Numbered from the stretch's first letter, positions 49,954 through 60,026 are shown. The stretch: DNA of 64,000 bases from an uncultured Shewanella sp. (GCF_947501665.1 NZ_CANMWS010000011.1:65382-129381); one strand, 5' to 3'. A program made the numbers and translations. Notes: generated by a model from the sequence alone, not told the origin.

Positions 49954-50901
49954 ATGAGCAAATTATTGTCAAAAAATACATTTATACTTCTCCCACTCTT
50001 TTTTATCCTTATTGTTTGTGGCATTAATTATCTATTATTTTATTTGAATATCTCAACAGATAAAAAAACAACATCGACACAACAAAATCAAACATCAGAC
50101 AATCATCTCAGTCTCCCCCTCGACGAAAAAATATTAAAAATAGAAGCCATACAACATACGCGCTCACTCAATATTAACCGCCACTTACGCGATCAGTTTG
50201 ATGACATTATTTTTACTTTACAATTCCCCCCTAATTCAACACTTCAATCCATTGATCTATTGTTTCGCTTGGCAGAGACATTAACCCTATCCGCTGAAGC
50301 TACCCAAGACTTATTGGATCTTTTTGAACGATATAAACTTTATAAGCAAACTATTGCAACAATCAAACAAGCCCCTCCCAGGTTGGGAGAAGAACTAGAC
50401 TTAGATGAAACTTACTCTTTCATACGAGAAATTAATAAGTTACAAGCAAGGTTTTTCAATAAATTAGAAGTTGATGCTTTTTTTTCACATGATAATCAAT
50501 ATACCGAACAAACATTAGAACGCCTTGCAATAAGACAAGATATCAGTCTGAACCAAATTGAAAAAAACACTTTATTACAACATCATATTAGTCAACTTAG
50601 CCAAAAAAATCGTCGCGCTTTGCAACCGACTCTTGATGCAAAAGAAATTGCGACCAAATTAATCACAACAGAAATAATCGACTTGAACATGAATGCAGAT
50701 ATTGTTTCAAGGGCTAGAGAAACACAAGAAATAAATTTAAAATGGAATGATAAAGTAAATAGTTACATACACTTAACTAAAAACAATCAACAGGAAATCG
50801 AAAAATACCTCAATGAGCATTTTACTCAAAATGAAGTAAAGCGCCTAAAGGTATTCTTAGCCAATCCGGAGTTATTAAAAAACACAAATCAAGAGCAATG
50901 A
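49954..50901 (+). CDS. Lipase-specific foldase (Lif/LipB), copy 2
   Basis: A 315-residue paralogue of the first foldase with one N-terminal membrane helix (about 10-32), the R-D-Q-F-D-D version of the family motif near residue 79, and the same C-terminal E-H-F-T-Q-N-E-V-K-R-L segment. It starts one base after its lipase, so the whole two-gene unit was duplicated. Confidence 0.85.
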   Translation: MSKLLSKNTFILLPLFFILIVCGINYLLFYLNISTDKKTTSTQQNQTSDNHLSLPLDEKILKIEAIQHTRSLNINRHLRDQFDDIIFTLQFPPNSTLQSIDLLFRLAETLTLSAEATQDLLDLFERYKLYKQTIATIKQAPPRLGEELDLDETYSFIREINKLQARFFNKLEVDAFFSHDNQYTEQTLERLAIRQDISLNQIEKNTLLQHHISQLSQKNRRALQPTLDAKEIATKLITTEIIDLNMNADIVSRARETQEINLKWNDKVNSYIHLTKNNQQEIEKYLNEHFTQNEVKRLKVFLANPELLKNTNQEQ

Positions 50902-51475
50902 TATACACTATTCGATAATAGACTTTAATAGATTATCACCAACCAAATTAACATTAATAAAACATTGACACCATTTAAATAACCCATTTATTTGTCATTA
51001 AATAAAAATATAACCTCGTAATTAAACAATCACATCGCCAATAAAAAACAAAAATCTCAAATAAACATCAGAACAATATACTATCACCTCATTGTGAATA
51101 ATTAATGAGTAAATATTTGATATAAAGAAAACAAAATTTCTCTTTTGCTTTCCATCTGGTAACCAAACGCTACACAATTAAAAAATAAAAACATTGACAA
51201 GCAACATAAAAACAAATAAAAAATAACATTTAAGTGAATAATTATTTATATTCACATAATAAGATAAAAAATTAAGCATTATTCACAAGTAATCAATCAA
51301 TTAAAAAACATATTCCCTGTTAATTTGACATGAGTGAAAAAAGGGAGTTAAATGCATTTAGTTAGCACCTTTATATACAATTTAATCTTCTTTATTACAT
51401 GCAAGAGTAAACAACACTTCAGCTGCCGATATATTAAGCAACAACATCAACTGGTAACGTTGCAAGGACACAGTT
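50902..51475. other. Very AT-rich region between lipase and secretion loci
   Basis: The 574-base stretch has no supported gene. It probably holds the promoter of the ssrB-like regulator and marks the left boundary of the secretion locus. No attachment site or tRNA is visible. Confidence 0.35.
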
Positions 51476-52135
51476 ATGACATTTACCAATAAAAATATAA
51501 CTAAACTCTTCGTTGTTGACGATCATTCACTCATTTTTGATGGATTAAGAGGCTTTCTTTCTTCGTATCCAGAATTCGAATTTGTTGGTTTCGCTGAAAA
51601 TGGTCTATCTGTTTATGATAAATGCCTCAAATTGCAACCCGATCTTGTCTTTATTGATCTTAAACTGCCAGGCATGTCAGGAGTCGATGTCATCAGACAA
51701 TTAAGACAGCGCTGGCCTGAAATGATGGTGATTGTGTTAACAGCTTCTGTCGAAGAAAAAAGCGCCAGAGAAGCATTAGATGCAGGAGCAAACGGCTATG
51801 TTATCAAAAACAGCCCAAAGAACACATTGCTAGCAGCAATAAAATGCGTTGCCAGAGGCAAAGTATTCTTAGATCCAAGTTTAAACGCAAAGCAAGTTGA
51901 AGCACTTAAGGACGTATCAGACGGTGATATTCCTTTATTGACACCAAGAGAAAAACAAGTGCTAAAATTAATTTGTGAAGGTCTTCGTAATCGGGATATT
52001 GCAGAAAACTTAGTGATCAGTTTAAAAACAGTAGAAACTCACAGAATGAATCTAATGCAAAAACTGGATGCTCATAATGTCGCTAATCTTATACAGTGGT
52101 CCCAGCGCATGGGTATGAACTCACTTAGCCACTAA
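51476..52135 (+). CDS. ssrB: SsrB-like response regulator (NarL family)
   Basis: A 219-residue two-component regulator. The receiver domain (about 10-125) has Asp15/Asp16 and the phosphorylation site Asp61 in V-F-I-D-L-K-L-P-G. The LuxR-type helix-turn-helix (about 155-215) has L-T-P-R-E-K-Q-V-L-K-L-I and L-K-T-V-E-T-H-R-M-N-L-M-Q-K-L. Sequence and length follow Salmonella SsrB (212 residues) closely as I remember it. It would activate the adjacent type III secretion genes after phosphorylation by the SsrA-like kinase. In SPI-2, ssrA and ssrB lie in the same direction; here they converge. Confidence 0.82.
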   Translation: MTFTNKNITKLFVVDDHSLIFDGLRGFLSSYPEFEFVGFAENGLSVYDKCLKLQPDLVFIDLKLPGMSGVDVIRQLRQRWPEMMVIVLTASVEEKSAREALDAGANGYVIKNSPKNTLLAAIKCVARGKVFLDPSLNAKQVEALKDVSDGDIPLLTPREKQVLKLICEGLRNRDIAENLVISLKTVETHRMNLMQKLDAHNVANLIQWSQRMGMNSLSH

Positions 52136-52158
52136 CAATATACCACCCACTTAAATTC

Positions 52159-52192
52159 AAATGACTTGAAGAGACTGGTCTTCAAGTCATTT
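52159..52192. terminator. Bidirectional terminator between ssrB and ssrA
   Basis: AAATGACTTGAAGA (52159-52172) and TCTTCAAGTCATTT (52179-52192) form a perfect 14-bp stem with a 6-nt loop, between the two convergent regulator genes. Confidence 0.75.
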
Positions 52193-52200
52193 AAGCCACA

Positions 52201-54990
52201 CTACTTTAAACCTTCAATAAACTCACTTAATGCCGTTAAATCTTCATTATGCAAATACCCTTTTTGTGCTAAGTCAACTTCCAATTGTTGCGTCGCATCA
52301 GTCATATCAACCATCCCCGCCACCCCCGAACAGCCTTTTATTTGATGTAACATATCAGCCAAATCATTCCAGTTTTCAACATTAATGGCAGCCTGACCTT
52401 GCTCAACCATTCGAGTTAACTCTTTTATCAATTTATCTTTTAAATCATCATCAAATACACTTAAAATAGAAGGCTCTGTTTCATCAATAATATCAAGCGT
52501 AATATCTCGATCAATTTGTAATTCTGCTACTTTATCGAGCATTTCCCCTAATTTTTCTAATGTAACAGGCTTAGTAAGGTAATCATTCATTCCTGCGGCA
52601 ATAGCATGTTTATACTCCGTGGGTTCAGCATTTGCGGTCAATGCTAAAATAGGGCAATCAGTATCAAGGATTTCCCCATCCACTCTCCATTTTTCAGTCG
52701 TTTGATATCCATTAAGTCCTGGCATACGAATATCCATTAACACTAAATCAAAAATTTGCCGTTTTCCTTTTTCTAGTGCTTCAGTACCAGAACTCACTGA
52801 AGTGACATCTTGATTTAACTCAATGAGCATCTTACCTATGATAATTCTATTCGTTTCAACATCATCAACCAATAAAATTTTCAACTTCCAGGGTAAAAAA
52901 TGGGCCGGACTTTCTTTTTCTTCTGATAGAGAGCCCCCTTGCTGCAACTCTCGTAACACTCTTAATAAACGTCCGGGCAAATAATTAAGCTCTGAATTAG
53001 CCAGCTCTGGTAATGTTTCCTCAATAGGTTCAGCTCCCCACTGACTGATTTGAGCATGCAAAAATTGAGGAGCATGCACCCGTTTATAAAGCAAACAAAT
53101 CGGCTGACTTGGATCTTCTAAAGGTAACATGAAAGTAAAAGTCGAGCCTTTTTGAAATTCACTTACAACTGATAATTGCCCCCCCATAAATGAAGCTAAA
53201 CGGGTTGAGATAGGTAAACCTAATCCGGTCCCCATTTCTTGATGGTATGTTTGTGCGAAAGGCTCAAATATGCGTGATAAATCTTGTTTTCTGATCCCCA
53301 TTCCAGAATCAGCAACATGGAATAAAACTGAGCCATTATCAACCTCAACATCCAACCTGATAGTGCCGATATCAGTAAACTTTACAGCATTTCCCAACAA
53401 GTTAACTAAAATTTGCCTCACTCTAACAGGATCAAAACGAGCTTCTTCTGGCACATTTTTACTTAGAAAGCATTGTAACTTAATTTGCTTATGAGTAGCC
53501 CGAGCCGACACAGTACACATAGCATCATCAATAATTGTTAATATGGATGTTATTTGCTTATTAAGTTGAATTTGATCAGCTTCAATACGAGAAAAATCAA
53601 GTAAATTATTAATGATTGATAGTAATGAGTTTCCACAATTATAGGCTGTTTCAACTAAATCCTTTTGTTTCACTGACAATGCTGTATGGCCCAATAACTC
53701 CAATGAACCATTTATGCCATTCAAAGGGGTGCGTATTTCATGGCTAATACTGGTCAAATGCTCTGTCTTACGTTCTGTAGCTTTTTCTGCTTTTAACTTA
53801 GCAATACCCAACTCAAGTGTTCTACGTTCAATCTCTTTCTCAAGATTATTATAGTTTTCTTTGATTGTATCCAGTAAACGATTATATGCCGTCGCTATTT
53901 GATCTAGCTCTTTGGTACTTGATGCTGGAAGCCGCCTATCCAAAGTGTCTTGAATATCGTTAGTAATAATATCAACAAAATGGCCTAAAGGCTTAGCAAC
54001 ATGATACCTCAGAGCCATCAGGAGAATGACTAACATCACAAATAAAGAGATAAGTGCCCAAGGAAGTTCACTTAATATAGGTGCTAAAGCCACATTTTTA
54101 ACATAATCATTAGAGATCAATGTTACCTGAAGCCAATTTGGTCCTTTAATCCTTTCTTTTATAACATGAAAACCTTCATAGTCAGTTTCTTTTAAATGAC
54201 CTTCTAATAAGTAATTTTGACGATTATATTGCTCAGTAAAATGTTTTAACTTTCCAGCAGTCATTGCTTCTGGCGATAACGAAAAAACTTTACCATTAGG
54301 TATCAAAAAGAAACTTAATGCTTCAGGGCTCATAGATCCAAATGAATTAAGTGCGATGACAGGTTCAAAATTAATCGTAAAACCAATTTGTAACGCATTG
54401 GGGTCATTGGGCTGCTCTGAATAGCTAAAACTTAAATTATACGATTTAGTCTCTTTATCCCATATAGGCTCTCCCCAACGGATCCCTTCGACCGAAGCTT
54501 GCTTTGATAACGTTTTTAATGCTTTTACTCGCGTATTAAACATCTTATTTGTTGTGTCAGTTTGAGCATATACAGTAATGCCTTTGTCTGGTTGTATGAT
54601 AAAAGTATCAATATAATGATGTTGACCTGCACTACCAAATGTTTGAACAAACCACATATTCATGACATCTTGATAATTTTTAGACTCATTAGAAAAAGGA
54701 AAATAACGAGATACAATGCCTTTTGTATCAAAAATACCTATTTTAGAAAAGCTTCGATGTAACTTCGTTAACCTATGCACATCTTCTATTGCATCATCGA
54801 ACAAACCTGTAATCACTTGGGCTTGTAAATGGTTAGCCTCACCAAAAGACGCAAGCTTTTTATTTAACAAACTTGAATAAGTATTATTATAAGAAACCGT
54901 TTCTATCATTAACCAAAGTGAAACCAAAATGGTGGTAAAAGCGACAGTTAACTTCACTGTTAAAGAGGTCTTCCACATTGTTCTAACCAT
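52201..54990 (-). CDS. ssrA: SsrA-like hybrid sensor kinase
   Basis: A 929-residue hybrid histidine kinase. A membrane helix (about 14-32) and a periplasmic sensor of about 270 residues are followed by a second helix (about 303-326) and a HAMP domain. The kinase has His417 in I-S-H-E-I-R-T-P-L-N-G, an ATPase domain with G-T-G-L-G-L-P-I, a receiver with Asp753 in L-V-L-M-D-I-R-M-P-G, and a C-terminal HPt domain with His882 in L-H-Q-I-K-G-C. It follows Salmonella SsrA (920 residues) through its length from memory, including A-K-P-L-x-x-F-V-D-I and I-I-G-K-M-L. The frame opens at 55068, but the ATG at 54990 has GGGGTGGA before it and removes an extra hydrophobic segment. Confidence 0.85.
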   Translation of the reverse strand: MVRTMWKTSLTVKLTVAFTTILVSLWLMIETVSYNNTYSSLLNKKLASFGEANHLQAQVITGLFDDAIEDVHRLTKLHRSFSKIGIFDTKGIVSRYFPFSNESKNYQDVMNMWFVQTFGSAGQHHYIDTFIIQPDKGITVYAQTDTTNKMFNTRVKALKTLSKQASVEGIRWGEPIWDKETKSYNLSFSYSEQPNDPNALQIGFTINFEPVIALNSFGSMSPEALSFFLIPNGKVFSLSPEAMTAGKLKHFTEQYNRQNYLLEGHLKETDYEGFHVIKERIKGPNWLQVTLISNDYVKNVALAPILSELPWALISLFVMLVILLMALRYHVAKPLGHFVDIITNDIQDTLDRRLPASSTKELDQIATAYNRLLDTIKENYNNLEKEIERRTLELGIAKLKAEKATERKTEHLTSISHEIRTPLNGINGSLELLGHTALSVKQKDLVETAYNCGNSLLSIINNLLDFSRIEADQIQLNKQITSILTIIDDAMCTVSARATHKQIKLQCFLSKNVPEEARFDPVRVRQILVNLLGNAVKFTDIGTIRLDVEVDNGSVLFHVADSGMGIRKQDLSRIFEPFAQTYHQEMGTGLGLPISTRLASFMGGQLSVVSEFQKGSTFTFMLPLEDPSQPICLLYKRVHAPQFLHAQISQWGAEPIEETLPELANSELNYLPGRLLRVLRELQQGGSLSEEKESPAHFLPWKLKILLVDDVETNRIIIGKMLIELNQDVTSVSSGTEALEKGKRQIFDLVLMDIRMPGLNGYQTTEKWRVDGEILDTDCPILALTANAEPTEYKHAIAAGMNDYLTKPVTLEKLGEMLDKVAELQIDRDITLDIIDETEPSILSVFDDDLKDKLIKELTRMVEQGQAAINVENWNDLADMLHQIKGCSGVAGMVDMTDATQQLEVDLAQKGYLHNEDLTALSEFIEGLK

Positions 54991-55425
54991 TAAAATTCCA
55001 CCCCAATACAATACAAAAAAACCTAAAACTAGATAAATCAATACGATATAACTTATACCAACAACCAATTAGCACCTACTTGCATCTACCATGACCATAT
55101 ACGGAATAAAAGCGGTTTCAATTATATGGAAACATAAACAATTAATTGAAACATACTAAAAACAATTTAAAAAAAAACGATTAAAATAAAGTCCTTTAGC
55201 TTAATAAAGCAATAAAACCATTTGAAATACACTTTTCATTTTTTGTATTATCTATCATTTTTTCTAAAATAGCCCAGATATCAATCATGACTATTGTATA
55301 ATATACATACCGCACAATAAAACTTAAAATTTATCACTTTTATCGAGCTAAGGTGTTCACCTGATAGGTCTTAACACTATTTCATCACATACTAAGCCTA
55401 TAAAAACCTTATCATGAGATGAATA
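54991..55425. promoter_or_regulatory. Divergent promoter region of ssrA and the secretion operon
   Basis: The 435-base AT-rich gap must hold the promoter of the kinase gene and that of the ssaB-to-sseD transcript. In Salmonella this is where SsrB, OmpR and H-NS act. No individual site can be picked out by eye. Confidence 0.4.
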
Positions 55426-55776
55426 ATGATTAGTCGGCTTATTAATACTGGTATTTTACGAGTAGAAAAAAATGAACATTCTCAAAAGAAAGCATTTTTG
55501 GCGGATAAAGAAGCCATACTCATCGATAAGAAAACTGCTGCGACTATCGGTATTATATTAACACCCAATACCAATCACCTCTCACTATGGGCCACACAAG
55601 CCACTTTATTGCTCGTCGCAAGTAAAGAGAGCCACGATACCTCATTAGAATACCGTAATGATAATTGGATGCTTTGGCATTATTACGATATTAGTCATGA
55701 AAATGAAGATCTTGAACAAAAGTGTATTAAACACCTTGCACTTGGCCGTTTTCTCGAAAATGGATTAATTGATTAA
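55426..55776 (+). CDS. ssaB: SsaB/SpiC-like type III secretion protein
   Basis: A 116-residue protein in the position of ssaB. It shares with Salmonella SpiC/SsaB, as remembered, a central T-L-L-L-x-A-S segment, an aromatic W-x-x-x-Y-Y segment near residue 83-91, and I-K-H-L-A-L followed by L-x-N-x-x-I near the end. SpiC acts as part of the switch that orders secretion of translocators and effectors. It is the first gene of the rightward secretion operon, 29 bases before the secretin. Confidence 0.65.
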   Translation: MISRLINTGILRVEKNEHSQKKAFLADKEAILIDKKTAATIGIILTPNTNHLSLWATQATLLLVASKESHDTSLEYRNDNWMLWHYYDISHENEDLEQKCIKHLALGRFLENGLID

Positions 55777-55804
55777 CGCTATCTAATCACTTAGAGGAAA
55801 CAAT

Positions 55805-57277
55805 ATGAACAAAATTATTACGACTATACTGCTATTTTATGTCAGCTTAGTTCACGCCGCCCCAATAACAGATATCAATTGGCAAGGTGAACCTTTTATG
55901 CTCTTCAGCCGAGGAACACCTTTAGCTTCAGTCATTCGTGATTTTGCTCGAAATTATAATGTTCCTGTAGTGGTGAGTGACAAAGTCACGGATCAATTTA
56001 GCGGTAAAATTCGCAATCAAACGCCAGAAGAAATTCTCAATGATCTTAGTCGTTATGGAATAAGTTGGTACTACGTCAATGGTGTATTGTATGCCAATAA
56101 AGTTCATGAACTCAGCAACGCATTAATCCCGCTTAATACGTTAACACCTGAAAGAATCAAACAATATTTGTCAAATGCGCAAATTCTTGATGATGATGTC
56201 TGTAGTATTAACTCTGCTCCCGGTATACATGCTATCGAAGTATGGGGAGTTCCAGAATGCTTAAGCCGAGTATCCAAACTCACCAGACAACTTGATGCTA
56301 ACGTCACCCAGCAATATCAAACACGTCCAGAAATAGGCCTATTTCCACTAAAATATGCATCAGCAAACGACACTGTTTATGAGTATCGCAACCAAAACGT
56401 GACGGTACCTGGCGTGGTTTCAATTTTAAAAGAAATGACAAACACCATGAACAGTAATCCTCTGGGCACAAATTCTACAGAAGCAATCCACAGCAAGAGA
56501 ACGGCTTTTTCTGCCGATCAGAGAAAAAATGCCGTCATCGTTAAAGGCACAGCAGCTGAAATTGCAGCATACGAGAAGCTCATTTTACAATTAGATACCC
56601 CCACTCCAATGATAGAAATTTCAGTGTCGATTATTGATATCAATGCTTCTGATTTTAGACAATTAGGCATTGATTGGTCGGCTTCAGCAGGCAGTGTGTC
56701 ATTCAATAATACAGCAGCGAGTGCAGGTACAAGTGTATCGACGATTATCAGTGATACAGGCGATTTCATGATGGAAATAAATGCATTAGAGAAAACCTCT
56801 AAAGCAAAAATACTCTCACGCCCCTCAGTCGTCACTCTGGATAATGTACAAGCGGTACTGGATAGAAACATTACCTTTTATACCAAAGTCGAAGGAAGGG
56901 ACGTAGCCAGTTTAGAATCGGTCACAACAGGATCTTTATTAAGGGTCACCCCACGCTTACTTGAAGAAGATAACCAGGAAAAAGTCATGTTATCTCTCAA
57001 TATTGAAGATGGACAACAAACATCAGCAATCAGTAACACTGAACCGCTACCACAAGTCGCAAGCTCAGAAATAGCCACTCAAGCCAAACTTAAATCTGGT
57101 CAAAGTTTGTTAATTGGTGGTTTCGTGCAAGATAAAGATGAACTCGTCAATAATAAAGTCCCCTTTCTTGGTGATTTACCTCTCATAGGAGGACTGTTTA
57201 GGAGTGAAGAAAGAAATATACAAAGAGTGATCCGCATTTTCTTAATCAAAGCTCAGCCAATTAGCCTTAGGGATTAA
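55805..57277 (+). CDS. sctC: Type III secretion outer-membrane secretin SctC (SsaC-like)
   Basis: A 490-residue ring-forming outer-membrane secretin. The signal peptide is about residues 1-18 (V-H-A). N-terminal ring-building modules follow, and the secretin core (about 250-485) ends with V-P-F-L-G-D-L-P-L-I-G-G-L-F-R, the family hallmark. Size is close to Salmonella SsaC (about 497). GAGGAAACAAT before the ATG is a good ribosome binding site. No pilotin gene is seen next to it. Confidence 0.92.
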   Translation: MNKIITTILLFYVSLVHAAPITDINWQGEPFMLFSRGTPLASVIRDFARNYNVPVVVSDKVTDQFSGKIRNQTPEEILNDLSRYGISWYYVNGVLYANKVHELSNALIPLNTLTPERIKQYLSNAQILDDDVCSINSAPGIHAIEVWGVPECLSRVSKLTRQLDANVTQQYQTRPEIGLFPLKYASANDTVYEYRNQNVTVPGVVSILKEMTNTMNSNPLGTNSTEAIHSKRTAFSADQRKNAVIVKGTAAEIAAYEKLILQLDTPTPMIEISVSIIDINASDFRQLGIDWSASAGSVSFNNTAASAGTSVSTIISDTGDFMMEINALEKTSKAKILSRPSVVTLDNVQAVLDRNITFYTKVEGRDVASLESVTTGSLLRVTPRLLEEDNQEKVMLSLNIEDGQQTSAISNTEPLPQVASSEIATQAKLKSGQSLLIGGFVQDKDELVNNKVPFLGDLPLIGGLFRSEERNIQRVIRIFLIKAQPISLRD

Positions 57278-57281
57278 CTAC

Positions 57282-58529
57282 ATGGCCTTACAGTATAAAT
57301 TACTCTGGCTTAATGGGCCATTAAAAGGGCGCGAATTACAATTACCTTCAGGCCAATTAACCATCGGCAGTGATGGTGACATATTGGCAAACTTAGAAGG
57401 GACAGAGGAAATTTGTCTCAATGTCAATGAAGCTGATATTTATCTGCAGTCCGATGTGCATGGATTAATTGATTCAGAAGAAGACACATTTGATAAAGCA
57501 TTACCTTACCATAAAGCCATTGAAGTTGCTGGTGTAGCTTTCGCTGTTGCTCCCATTGATGAACCAATGACCATTAGTGAGCTCCCTTCGGCACAAGTCG
57601 CTACCACAAAAAAAGCAGTCAAAAATAAAAAAAGTACCAAAAAAACCAAAACAGTACATTGGGGCTTATTTAGCGTAGCCATTATTATCACGTTATTAAT
57701 TGGTTATATCGTAACACTTGCAGCACCTGAAAAAGAACCCAAAAAAACGATCCAGCAATGGACTCAATCACAAATATCACAAAAAGCCTTACCTCACATA
57801 ACGACTGCTTGGTCATCTGATACACAAGTCACCCTTTCAGGGTATTACAATGATATTGTAAACTTTAATTTATTGACAGAATCACTCAAAGCAAAAAACG
57901 TTCGACTGATCCAAGATGCTGTTTATGTAAAGCAACTGCTTAACAATGTCCGCATGATATTAGCTGAGAACCATTATACCAATTTGCAAGTCACAGCTGA
58001 CACAATCTTGCCGGGAAAAATTAATATTTCAGGCGCAATTCAATCTGGAGAGCAATGGGATAATACCGCAAAAATGCTAAGAAGCATTAATGGCCTCAAA
58101 GAATGGAAAGTCACTAATCAAGCCAGTAATCAAGTAAAAGATCTCATTGATAAACTCAGAGGTAAACATCTACTCGAAGGCATCATGGTCACTAGGGCAA
58201 ATGAAACCATTAGAGTCACAGGGCAAGTTAATAGTCACATTGAAACAGCCATCAACCAAGCAATTGAACAGATAAAAAAAGAACGCTCTAGTGTCTACCA
58301 AATACAGTTTCTTAATATTCCGATACACGATGAATTAAACAAATTATTACCTTCAGAAATTGTCAGTATTGGCGGAAATACTTCTTCTCCCTATATAGAG
58401 TTAGCCAATGGAGACAGGTTATGGAATAAAACTCGACTCGATAATGGCTATATTATCAATTTTATTGATGAATATGGCATTGACCTCACCAATAAAGGTG
58501 AAGTTATTCATGTTCCTTTCATTTTTTAA
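57282..58529 (+). CDS. sctD: Type III secretion inner-membrane ring protein SctD (SsaD-like)
   Basis: A 415-residue protein with an N-terminal cytoplasmic FHA-like domain (about 1-95), a Lys-rich linker (110-124), one membrane helix (about 127-148) and a periplasmic part built of repeated ring-building modules. This is the SctD/YscD/SsaD layout (SsaD about 403 residues). It begins four bases after the secretin stop, and the two gene products form concentric rings of the injectisome. Confidence 0.88.
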   Translation: MALQYKLLWLNGPLKGRELQLPSGQLTIGSDGDILANLEGTEEICLNVNEADIYLQSDVHGLIDSEEDTFDKALPYHKAIEVAGVAFAVAPIDEPMTISELPSAQVATTKKAVKNKKSTKKTKTVHWGLFSVAIIITLLIGYIVTLAAPEKEPKKTIQQWTQSQISQKALPHITTAWSSDTQVTLSGYYNDIVNFNLLTESLKAKNVRLIQDAVYVKQLLNNVRMILAENHYTNLQVTADTILPGKINISGAIQSGEQWDNTAKMLRSINGLKEWKVTNQASNQVKDLIDKLRGKHLLEGIMVTRANETIRVTGQVNSHIETAINQAIEQIKKERSSVYQIQFLNIPIHDELNKLLPSEIVSIGGNTSSPYIELANGDRLWNKTRLDNGYIINFIDEYGIDLTNKGEVIHVPFIF

Positions 58530-58542
58530 TCAAGGATCCAAT

Positions 58543-58755
58543 ATGCCAAGCATTACTCCTCTAGAAGAAGCAATAAAACTAAATGAAGATGCAAGCTTAT
58601 TTTATAACAAACAATTAAGTCAGTTAACACTTAAAATCTCACAACAGAAAAACATACATCACGAAACCTGGTATGAGGCTGTTAACGCCGCAGAAAAAGT
58701 CATTAACACTTTAAGTATTCGCTATAGAAAAAAACAAAACAACAGACTGGTTTGA
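58543..58755 (+). CDS. ssaE: SsaE-like small chaperone
   Basis: A 70-residue helical protein in the SPI-2 position of ssaE. A longer frame begins inside the SctD gene, but the ATG at 58543 has AAGGA nine bases before it and gives a size near SsaE (about 80 residues). It has no membrane segment. SsaE/YscE-type proteins act as co-chaperones for needle or translocator subunits. The sequence alone is too short to be sure; position is the main support. Confidence 0.62.
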   Translation: MPSITPLEEAIKLNEDASLFYNKQLSQLTLKISQQKNIHHETWYEAVNAAEKVINTLSIRYRKKQNNRLV

Positions 58756-58837
58756 CCAGATTGAGGCAGTAATCACATTTTTCGATATAAATAGCGTATA
58801 AAAAGAATATTATTTAATCATCATATAGGAGGAAAGT

Positions 58838-59242
58838 ATGAACACACCAACAAGCGACGATTTAAAAGCGATGATGAGGGATCTCGAGCAGCGCAAAAAA
58901 GCATTAACCAAACACTTCGATGAATTTGAATTATTGCAAAAAGAAATTCAAAGTCTAAATCAACGAGCGACGAATGGTGATGTGGGATCAATTCGTAAAA
59001 TAACCAATTTATCGAACGCTTTTCCAAATGGTTTTTCACAGCAACAGCAACAAATACTCGGAAAAGCAAAAGAAATTGAGAAAAATTTTAAAACAATTAA
59101 AAATCAATTTCAGGAAATTGAAAAGAACACAAAACCATTAAATAACAATAGAAAAAAGTTAGAAAAGAATACAAATATCCAAGAGACGGATAATGCCATT
59201 ATTACTAAACCTAAAAGACCGAAAATTAAATCATTTTGCTAA
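58838..59242 (+). CDS. sseA: SseA-like chaperone of the filament and translocator
   Basis: A 134-residue charged, coiled-coil-rich protein with a Lys/Asn-rich C-terminal tail. In SPI-2, SseA is a chaperone (about 108 residues) for SseB and SseD and is encoded just before sseB, exactly as here. TAGGAGGAAAGT before the ATG is the strongest ribosome binding site in the locus. The C-terminus is longer than in Salmonella. Confidence 0.65.
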   Translation: MNTPTSDDLKAMMRDLEQRKKALTKHFDEFELLQKEIQSLNQRATNGDVGSIRKITNLSNAFPNGFSQQQQQILGKAKEIEKNFKTIKNQFQEIEKNTKPLNNNRKKLEKNTNIQETDNAIITKPKRPKIKSFC

Positions 59243-59303
59243 ACGTTAATGCTTAAGCAGAACAATAAATTTAAAAATACACATTTGACAATTGGAATAA
59301 ATA

Positions 59304-59990
59304 ATGGCGATTCCCCCTAATACAAGTGGACATATTAGCATTATTGATAAAGACCGCTCTGAAGCGGCTAAATTTCAAATAGCAAGCCGTGGCGATCCTA
59401 TGTTTTCTAAAGGGATTGCTGTTTTATACATGTTCTTAAATTTACTTTCTGAAATGGCTGATATGCAGTATCAGCAAATGCAAGAAAAATCTGACATTAC
59501 TCGTGAAGCGCAAAGCATGGCGAATAAGGTTGATAGCCAAATAGCCAATGTCGCTAAAAAAACCGATGGTTCTGAAGTCCTCTCTGACGATGTCTATCAG
59601 TATATGTTAGACAATAACATTACCGTCAATGGGCAAAGCATTAAGGACTACGCCACTCAGCCAGATGAAGAAGTCACCACTATTGTCCCTCAACGCTCAA
59701 TGGTGCAGGACGGACGTCTCACCAAAGATATCAAGTGGGAGATTCTTTTTGTTGAAAAAACAGAAACCATTACTTATCCCGAAGGGCAAAAAGCACTCGA
59801 CCAAGGCGAACTTCAAGCAGTTAAAGCAGCATTAGAGAGTGTATCAAATCAAGCATCAGACTACGTTTCTCAATCACAACTGCAACTACAAAAACTCATG
59901 CAAACCTACAACGTGACAGTGAGTTTAATTAATAGTATGCAAACCTTAATGGCTGATATGAATAAGTCTATAGCACAAAATATTCGCTAA
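59304..59990 (+). CDS. sseB: SseB/EspA-like secretion filament protein, copy 1
   Basis: A 228-residue secreted subunit of the extracellular needle-filament (SseB in Salmonella, EspA in enteropathogenic E. coli, EseB in Edwardsiella). It shares with copies 2 and 3 the segment K/S-G-I-A-V-L-Y-M-F-x-N-L-L-S-E-M-A-D near residues 36-52, S-D-I-T-R-E-A-Q-S near 63-71, and a nearly identical C-terminal 50 residues ending in M-N-K-S-I-A-Q-N-I-R. It carries an extra central segment of about 30 residues (about 120-155) absent from the others. This is the most diverged copy. Confidence 0.85.
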   Translation: MAIPPNTSGHISIIDKDRSEAAKFQIASRGDPMFSKGIAVLYMFLNLLSEMADMQYQQMQEKSDITREAQSMANKVDSQIANVAKKTDGSEVLSDDVYQYMLDNNITVNGQSIKDYATQPDEEVTTIVPQRSMVQDGRLTKDIKWEILFVEKTETITYPEGQKALDQGELQAVKAALESVSNQASDYVSQSQLQLQKLMQTYNVTVSLINSMQTLMADMNKSIAQNIR

Positions 59991-60026
59991 TTGAATACAT
60001 TAACCACTGATTCATGAGGAACTTCT

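Noticed and set aside
54991..55068. Longer N-terminus of the SsrA-like kinase
   Set aside because: It adds a second hydrophobic segment directly before the first membrane helix and lacks a good ribosome binding site, while the ATG at 54990 has one.
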